A stretch of 64,000 nt of DNA from Geodermatophilus sabuli (lineage in GTDB: Bacteria > Actinomycetota > Actinomycetes > Mycobacteriales > Geodermatophilaceae), in contig NZ_JAAGWF010000029.1 in the NCBI RefSeq assembly GCF_010686765.1, forward strand, positions 1 through 64,000, in the 5' to 3' direction. Under the pieces are notes generated by a model. It did no database searches. It saw only the letters and a program-made list of their open reading frames with translations, and was not told the origin of the DNA. Within the stretch, counting starts at the first letter, position 1. Every line of letters starts with the position of its first letter. Below, in pieces: positions 59,171-64,000 of the stretch. Made by a program: the position numbers and the translations under genes.

Positions 59171-59992
59171 ATGAGCGATCCGAACGGGGCGCCGGGACCA
59201 CAGCAACCTGCTGGCGGTGGGGAGCAGTGGGCCGCCCAGGCGGCAAACGGTCCACCCCCGCAGTGGCAGGCATCCGTGCCCGCTCCCTACCCCATGCCCC
59301 TTACGGGGGCGCCCTACCTGCCACAGTGGCAACCCGTACAGGCCGGACCTTCGAGCAAGCCATTCTACAAGCAGCCCCTGTTGTGGGTAGCGGTTGCCAT
59401 GGCACTGATCCTTTTTTTAGCGGGGATAGCGGTCGGTCGAGCCAGCATCGACGACGAGGCACCTGTCGCGGCCCCCGCAGAGGCGACTGCGGCCGCAACC
59501 TCGTCCGCGGAGGACAGCCGGTCGTCCACGCCTGCAACCAGCAGTTCCGCACGACCCACCCCGCCCACGTCCACGCCGCCTCCGCCGCCGCCTACGAATG
59601 GCGTCGGCTCAACGGTGGACTTTTCGGGGACCTTGGGAGATGGCAGCCCCGTCGCCGGGTCGGTCACTCTGAACGGTGTACGCCGAGTCAGCGTGGCGGA
59701 GGGGTATGCCTCTGAGGCGCCGACGCACGGCTCATGGCTGGTTATCGACGTGACCATTGCCAGCACGACCGGCACGGTCAACTACAACGCTCTCGATTGG
59801 GAAGCCGCGACGCCTCAGGGGCAGGTTGAGTCTTACGTCGGCGGGGTCCTCGACAATCAACTCCAGCATGGCGAGGTGCAGCCCGGCCGCATCGTTCGGG
59901 GCGAGCTCGCTTTCGACGTGCCAACTGGGCCTGCGTACATCGACTACTCGATCGGCTTCGAGGTGCTGACGACGTTCGAGGTCACCTCTTAA
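59171..59992 (+). CDS. Membrane-anchored protein with DUF4352-like outer domain
   Basis: This 273-aa protein has a Pro/Gln/Ala-rich cytoplasmic part (1-70), one membrane helix (about 73-93, W-V-A-V-A-M-A-L-I-L-F-L-A-G-I), a Ser/Thr/Pro linker with T-P-P-P-P-P-P-T-N and a C-terminal beta domain (about 140-273) with G-S-W-L-V-I-D-V-T-I and L-A-F-D-V-P, as in DUF4352/telokin-like extracellular domains. It is the largest cargo gene of the element. Could sense or bind something outside the cell or at the wall; function unknown. Confidence 0.7.
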   Translation: MSDPNGAPGPQQPAGGGEQWAAQAANGPPPQWQASVPAPYPMPLTGAPYLPQWQPVQAGPSSKPFYKQPLLWVAVAMALILFLAGIAVGRASIDDEAPVAAPAEATAAATSSAEDSRSSTPATSSSARPTPPTSTPPPPPPTNGVGSTVDFSGTLGDGSPVAGSVTLNGVRRVSVAEGYASEAPTHGSWLVIDVTIASTTGTVNYNALDWEAATPQGQVESYVGGVLDNQLQHGEVQPGRIVRGELAFDVPTGPAYIDYSIGFEVLTTFEVTS

Positions 59993-60300
59993 GGGGGGCA
60001 GCGCGTCGCCTCCTCGGTGGGCTCGACGGACATCCCAGGGCGTGGTCGTAGGGGTGCGCTGACCCAGCAGTCACCGTGTGGGCGGCCGGGACGGCGAGGT
60101 ATGCCGCCCCCACGCGAAAGAAGCAGATGTCGACCCGAGACAGGGGCGTGTGCGGCGTTGTCGCGGGAGAGGCTGGGACCGTTGTGACGACGGCCTTTCA
60201 GGCGCTTGTGTACGTGCCCGTCACCCGAACGTGTGGACAGCTACTCCCTGGCTGACTTCGCCGAGAAGTTGACGCCCGTGCGCGCGAACTCTCCAGAGGG
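59993..60300. other. 308-bp stretch ahead of the integrase pseudogene
   Basis: No intact frame. It would normally encode the N-terminal arm-binding part of the integrase and an excisionase, but only scattered short frames remain. Probably decayed. Confidence 0.5.
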
Positions 60301-61287
60301 TCGCCGAGTTCCAGCCGCACGGTAGTGAGTGATCCCGCGGCCGGCCGGGTGACCGTGCGCGAGTACGCGGAGCAGTGGCGGACCACCCAGGTCCATCGAC
60401 CGACCACTGCCGCCCACGTCGAGACGATGCTGCGCCGCCACGTCTACCCCACCCTCGGGGACGAGCGGCTCGGCTCGGTGCTGCCCAGCGACGTCTAGTC
60501 CCTGATCAAGCAGCTGTCCCTCGACCTGGCGCCCGGGACAGTTGGAGTTCACCGCATCCTCGCGGGGATCTTCACGTCCGCCGTCCGCGACCGCCGGATC
60601 GTCGCCTCCCCGTGCGAGGGAACCAAGCTGCCGAGGATCCATCGCAGTCGCATCGAGCCGATGACGCTCGAGGCGGTCGAGGCGGTCGAGGCGGTCGAGG
60701 CGCTGACCGAAGCCTCACCGGAGAGATACCGGGCCCTGGTCACCCTCGCGGCGGGCACGGGGCTCCGGCAGGGCGAGGCCCTCGGGCTCACCGTCGACCG
60801 CATCGACTTCCTGCGCCGGCAGCTGACCGTCGACCGGCAGCTCGTCACCATGCCCGACCGAGCGCCCTACCTCGCGCCACCCAAGACGCAAGCCTCCGTC
60901 CGCGTGGTCCCGCTCCCCACGGTCGTCGTCGACGCCTTGGCGGTGCACCTCGCCACCTGGCCGGCCGCCGAGTTCGTCTTCACCACCGAACTCGGCGACC
61001 CGATCCGCCGCACGGCGTTCTCCGCAGCCGTCTGGCGACCGGCGGTACGGCGTGCCGGGCTCAGCGGCGTCACGATGCACTCGCTGCGGCACTTCTACGC
61101 GAGCCTGCTCATCCGGCACGGCGAATCGGTGAAGACCGTGCAGGCGCGGCTGGGTCACGCGAGCGCCGCCGAGACGCTCGACACCTACAGCCATCTATGG
61201 CCCGACTCGGACGACCGGACCAGGGCTGCCGTCGACTCCGTGTTCGGCCGAGTTGCGGACTCAGTGCGGACTGACGCCACCCACTGA
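60301..61287 (+). pseudogene. int: Tyrosine recombinase/phage integrase, broken
   Basis: The frame encodes the core-binding domain (V-T-V-R-E-Y-A-E-Q-W-R and L-R-R-H-V-Y-P-T-L-G-D) and the catalytic domain (T-G-L-R-Q-G-E-A, H-S-L-R-H-F-Y-A, L-G-H-A-S, Y-S-H), so Arg, His-x-x-Arg, His and Tyr are all present in the right order. An in-frame TAG at 60496-60498 interrupts it at S-D-V-stop-S-L-I-K, where relatives have Gln (CAG). The arm-binding domain is missing. A 9-bp unit is tandemly repeated at about 60669-60702 (E-A-V repeated). A shorter protein from ATG 60661 would hold only the catalytic part. Confidence 0.85.
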
Positions 61288-61310
61288 ACCCATGAGTGCT
61301 GGTCAGCGAG

Positions 61311-61341
61311 GGGCGACGGACGAGTCGGCCTGTACGCCGGG
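61311..61341 (+). repeat. attR: rnpB 3' end
   Basis: Identical to 56463-56493. Here the repeat is continuous with the intact rnpB gene. The integrase reading frame ends 23 bp before it. Confidence 0.9.
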
Positions 61342-61725
61342 TTCTGTCCACGGGCGCCTCGCGGCCTCCCGATGGGCGGTCATCCCTCTAGGCCTGCCGT
61401 TGCCGACAGGCTCGTGCGGTCCACCCGCAGGCATCGGGCGGGCAGCCCTCGAACGCCTGCGCAGGACGGCGGCGGACCGCCGTCCCTCTCGACCTTGCTC
61501 CGGGTGGGGTTTACCGAGCCACACCGGTCACCCGGTGCGCGGTGGTCTCTTACACCGCCGTTTCACCCTTACCAGCGGCGAGCCGCTGGCGGTCTGTTCT
61601 CTGTGGCACTGTCCCGCGGGTCACCCCGGGTCGCTGTTAACGACCACCCTGCCCTGTGGAGCCCGGACGTTCCTCGGCGACGGGGTCTCCCCCGCCGACG
61701 CGACCGCCCAGCCGACTCGTCCGTC
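61315..61725 (-). ncRNA. rnpB: RNase P RNA, class A
   Basis: On the minus strand the 5' part reads GAGGAACGTCCGGGCTCCAC then CAGGGCAGGGTGG, the middle GCCACAGAGAACAGACCGCC and GGTAAGGGTGAAACGG, and the 3' end ACAGAACCCGGCGTACAGG: all universal RNase P RNA segments. The 5' end GACGGACGAGTCGGC and 3' end GCCGACTCGTCCGTC are perfectly complementary (15 bp, P1 helix). About 411 nt, normal for actinobacteria. It matures tRNA 5' ends. It follows the PIG-L gene by some 20 bp on the same strand. Confidence 0.96.
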
Positions 61726-61748
61726 GTGCCGACCAGTGTAGTGGCCGG

Positions 61749-62468
61749 TCAGCCCCAGAAGAGCCGGAAGCCGACCCGGCGCCGCCCGTCCTCGGTCATG
61801 GTGGACATGTCGACGATCTGACGTGCCTGCGACTCGACCGGGTCGTCCGACAGCAGCTCCAGGTACCGGCGGTGCTCGGACAGCGACGCCACCGCCAGCT
61901 CGACGTGGTCGGCGACGTCCACCTCGTGCGGCGGGTCGGTCATCTCGGAGACGGCGATGTACTGCACACCGCTCCACCGCTCCTCGGTCAGGTCGGGGAA
62001 GATCCACTCGTTGGCGGCGTCGGCCACGGCGTCGATCACGCACTGGCCGAGCGCCCGGTGGTCAGCCGAGTTGACGTAGGCCGGGGAGACCCCGGGCGGG
62101 GTCCAGGTCGCGCCGAAGTACCCGGTGACGACGAGCTCCGGCCGGTGCCGGCGGATGGCGGCGGCCAGGTCGCGGCGCAGGTCCGGCCCGGCCACGAGGG
62201 TGCCGTCCCGGTGGTCGAGGAACTCCACCTCGGTCACCCCGACGACGGCGGCCGACCGGCGCTCCTCGTCCTCGCGCAGGGGCCCCGCCTCGTCCGGGTG
62301 CACCCCGGCCATGCCGGCCTCGCCGCGGGTGGCGAGCAGGTAGTGCACCTCCTTGCCGGCCGCCGTCCAGGCCGAGACGGCGGCGGCGATCCCGTACTCG
62401 ATGTCGTCGGGGTGGGCTGCGACGACGAGGGCGCGCTGCCAGTCGTCGGGCATCCGTGCAGGTGGCAT
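61749..62468 (-). CDS. PIG-L family deacetylase
   Basis: This 239-aa zinc-dependent deacetylase has the A-H-P-D-D-I-E-Y motif (about 18-25), a later H-x-x-x motif S-A-D-H-R-A-L-G and T-R-G-E-A-G. MshB/Mca/BshB-like enzymes act on N-acetylglucosaminyl compounds or mycothiol conjugates, so a thiol-related role is possible; substrate not decidable. It is the gene just upstream of rnpB. Confidence 0.9.
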   Translation of the reverse strand: MPPARMPDDWQRALVVAAHPDDIEYGIAAAVSAWTAAGKEVHYLLATRGEAGMAGVHPDEAGPLREDEERRSAAVVGVTEVEFLDHRDGTLVAGPDLRRDLAAAIRRHRPELVVTGYFGATWTPPGVSPAYVNSADHRALGQCVIDAVADAANEWIFPDLTEERWSGVQYIAVSEMTDPPHEVDVADHVELAVASLSEHRRYLELLSDDPVESQARQIVDMSTMTEDGRRRVGFRLFWG

Positions 62469-62487
62469 GGGCGGCAGTCTCCTCCGG

Positions 62488-63039
62488 TCAGGCCGCGGGC
62501 CGGTAGGTCAGCAGCGTGACCCCGACGCGGAACGGTTGCTCGGCCACCCGCTGCAGGGGGACGTCCACGCCATCGGGGAACAGCCGGCGGCCGCGGCCGA
62601 GCACCCGCGGGAAGACGAACAGCCGGTACTCGTCGACCAGCCCGGCGCGGATCAGCGCGTGGCACAGCGTGATGCTGCCGGTGACGCCGATCTCGCCGTC
62701 CGCCGAGTCGCGCAGCGCCCGCACGTCCTCCACCCCGGCGAGGACGCGGGTGTGCTGCCAGTCCGGGTCGGTGATCGTGCGCGAGACGACGTACTTGGTG
62801 ACCTCGTCGAGGTGGCGGGTGACGCCGGTGGTGTCGTCGGTCTGCGCGGGCCAGAACGAGCGCATCTCCTCGAACGTCCGGCGGCCGACCAGGAAGCCGG
62901 TCTGGCCGGCCATGTGCTCCCGCACGACGGCCAGGAGGTCGGAGGTGTCCGCCGCCCCGCTCTGCGGGTCGAACCACCCGCCGGTGGCCTCGACCACTCC
63001 GTCGAGGGTCGTGTTCTGGGTGACGACGAGGTGTGCCAT
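62488..63039 (-). CDS. RibD C-terminal / dihydrofolate-reductase-fold protein
   Basis: This 183-aa reductase has V-V-T-Q-N-T-T-L-D-G-V, F-L-V-G-R-R-T-F-E-E-M and I-G-V-T-G-S-I-T-L-C, the RibD_C NADPH site, and ends V-T-L-L-T-Y-R-P-A-A. Third paralogue in this window. Possibly co-transcribed with the PIG-L gene 19 bp downstream. Confidence 0.88.
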   Translation of the reverse strand: MAHLVVTQNTTLDGVVEATGGWFDPQSGAADTSDLLAVVREHMAGQTGFLVGRRTFEEMRSFWPAQTDDTTGVTRHLDEVTKYVVSRTITDPDWQHTRVLAGVEDVRALRDSADGEIGVTGSITLCHALIRAGLVDEYRLFVFPRVLGRGRRLFPDGVDVPLQRVAEQPFRVGVTLLTYRPAA

Positions 63040-63081
63040 GCCGGGGATGACCCGGCCGGTGCCCGGAACTCATCGCCGCGG

Positions 63082-63777
63082 TCAGCGGCCGGCCACCGCC
63101 AGCAGGAGGGCGGCCAGCTCGTCGGGCGCGCTGACCATCGGGTCGTGCCCGGTCGCCAGCTCGACCACCTCCCACCCCGGCTGCGAGCGCACCAGCTCCC
63201 GGGACGGTCCGATGGTCGGCAGCGCCGGTGCGGGACAGTCGACGAAGGTGCGCGGCCGGGCGGCCCAGCGGCCGACGTCGAAGTCCAGCGGGTCGTCGTA
63301 GACACCCGGCGGCTGGGGCGTCTGCCGCCGCTCGACCCAGTCGGCGTCCGCTCCGGTCAGCCCGTACACCGACGCCGGTGGCGGAGGGAGGAGGCCGTGC
63401 TCCGCGATGGCCGCCCGCCGCTGCGCCGCCACCGCCGGCGGGTTCCGGGTCGACCAGCACTCCCCCGACTCCGAGGGGACGACCGCGTCGACGTACACCA
63501 GCCGGGCCACGACGTCCCCCAGCCGGTCGGCCGCTCCGGTGACCACCATCCCCCCGTAGCTGTGGCCGACCAGGACGGCGTCCCGGCACTCCTCCGCCCG
63601 GACGGCGGTCACGACGTCCTGGACGTGCGTGTCCATCGTGATCGCCGGCGAGAGCTGGTGCGCCCGCTCGCCGAGCCCCGACAGCGTCACCGTGACCACC
63701 CGGTGCCCGGCCGCCCACAGCAGCGGCAGCACCCTGCGCCAGCACCAGGCGCCGTGCACCAGGACGATGTCGGTCAT
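63082..63777 (-). CDS. Alpha/beta hydrolase
   Basis: This 231-aa hydrolase has the oxyanion H-G segment (V-L-V-H-G-A-W-C-W), the nucleophile elbow G-H-S-Y-G-G-M, an acidic residue in V-Y-V-D-A-V-V-P and the late catalytic His in A-T-G-H-D-P-M. It resembles small esterases of the salicylate-binding/hydroxynitrile lyase kind. Substrate unknown. ATG 63777. Confidence 0.9.
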   Translation of the reverse strand: MTDIVLVHGAWCWRRVLPLLWAAGHRVVTVTLSGLGERAHQLSPAITMDTHVQDVVTAVRAEECRDAVLVGHSYGGMVVTGAADRLGDVVARLVYVDAVVPSESGECWSTRNPPAVAAQRRAAIAEHGLLPPPPASVYGLTGADADWVERRQTPQPPGVYDDPLDFDVGRWAARPRTFVDCPAPALPTIGPSRELVRSQPGWEVVELATGHDPMVSAPDELAALLLAVAGR

Positions 63778-63805
63778 CGGCCCATCGTGGCCGGGCGCGG
63801 ACCGG

Positions 63806-64000
63806 TCAGCGAGTCGCGGCCGGGGCGCCGGTGGCCGCGCGGTCCGGTGCGCGGCGGCCGCCACCCGGGGCCTCGGCCCGCACCAGCCAGAGCACCAGCA
63901 GCCCGCCGAGGACCCCGCCGACACCGCTGACGAGGAACACGTCGCGCAGCCCGTCGGCGTACGAGACCGCCACCAGGTTGGCCAGGGCCTCCCGCGTGGA
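63806..64000 (-). CDS. C-terminus of a membrane transporter (partial)
   Basis: Sixty-four residues enter from the right edge: S-Y-A-D-G-L-R-D-V-F-L-V-S-G-V-G-G-V and G-G-L-L-V-L-W-L-V form the last membrane helix, followed by an Arg/Ala/Gly-rich tail to the stop at 63806. The pattern fits the end of a DHA2-type drug exporter of the major facilitator family, but too little is visible to be sure. Confidence 0.55.
   Translation of the reverse strand, partial: STREALANLVAVSYADGLRDVFLVSGVGGVLGGLLVLWLVRAEAPGGGRRAPDRAATGAPAATR

Larger units (their letters stand above)
56463..61341. mobile_element. 4.9-kb element integrated in the 3' end of rnpB
   Basis: A perfect 31-bp direct repeat bounds the segment (56463-56493 and 61311-61341). 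The right copy is the 3' end of the intact rnpB gene on the minus strand, the left one an orphan copy. A tyrosine integrase pseudogene lies next to the right end and points toward it. Cargo: six small two-helix membrane protein genes separated by stem-loop repeats and one membrane-anchored protein. Codon use and base composition differ from flanks (lower GC). The element is probably immobile now because its integrase is broken. Confidence 0.85.

Noticed and set aside
60669-60702. GAGGCGGTC tandem repeat as a regulatory iteron
   Set aside because: It is in frame within the integrase linker and gives repeated E-A-V; slippage is a simpler explanation.
1-64000. tRNA, rRNA and insertion-sequence transposase genes
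   Set aside because: I saw no tRNA-like T-loop/anticodon arrangement, rRNA core segment or transposase motif anywhere; rnpB is the only RNA gene I can support.

Overview
The window is high-GC actinobacterial DNA with dense genes, frequent 4-bp stop/start overlaps, many GTG starts and strong GGAGG-type ribosome sites. The gene set (Tad/Flp pilus cluster, RsbR/S/T stressosome, glnE-glnA2 and panB neighbourhood, soluble GAF chemoreceptor) fits a member of the Geodermatophilaceae such as Blastococcus, Geodermatophilus or Modestobacter. That placement is inference; no 16S rRNA gene or other taxonomic marker is present.

Layout. 1-7.2 kb: start of a methionine-synthase-like gene, a DUF1353 protein, a three-subunit xanthine-dehydrogenase-type molybdoenzyme operon, a secreted 5'-nucleotidase and an SDR oxidoreductase. 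7.3-11.6 kb: heme-oxygenase-fold iron redox enzyme, soluble methyl-accepting protein, CDGSH iron-sulfur protein, small unknown, aquaporin. 11.7-17 kb: nitrogen block with glutamine amidotransferase, glnE and glnA2. 17-21.2 kb: lower-GC insertion with a two-gene receptor/effector module bounded by gene debris. 21.2-32.4 kb: nadE-panB, glycosyltransferase, F420-type NADP reductase, cupin, diguanylate cyclase, M24 peptidase, ChaB/Rho-N protein and a four-gene operon headed by a baeRF-type protein. 32.4-40.2 kb: complete Gram-positive Tad pilus cluster, all on the minus strand. 40.3-44.3 kb: NTF2-like protein and a stressosome operon in which the RsbT kinase is fused to a sigma factor and zinc-finger module. 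44.3-56.4 kb: SelO, GNAT, DrrAB-type ABC exporter, two RibD-C reductases, FAD oxidoreductase, large LuxR regulator, methyltransferase, SnoaL protein and TetR regulator. 56.46-61.34 kb: integrated element in the 3' end of rnpB. 61.3-64 kb: rnpB, PIG-L deacetylase, RibD-C reductase, alpha/beta hydrolase and the end of a probable transporter.

Three regions stand out. (1) The rnpB element is bounded by a perfect 31-bp direct repeat and holds a row of 63-89 aa two-helix membrane proteins. Each lies between copies of a conserved stem-loop repeat that keeps one orientation while the genes point either way, so it looks like a gene-cassette array; its tyrosine integrase is dead (amber codon). (2) The 17.8-20.9 kb pair consists of a small helical protein with a C-terminal G-R-V-Y-Q-Q motif and a P-loop/repeat protein carrying the same motif at its N-terminus. 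This is the arrangement expected of an amyloid-signalling receptor/effector immune pair. (3) The stressosome operon begins with a single protein containing sigma2, sigma4, a zinc-binding anti-sigma-like motif and RsbT, suggesting that stressosome output is wired directly to a sigma factor.
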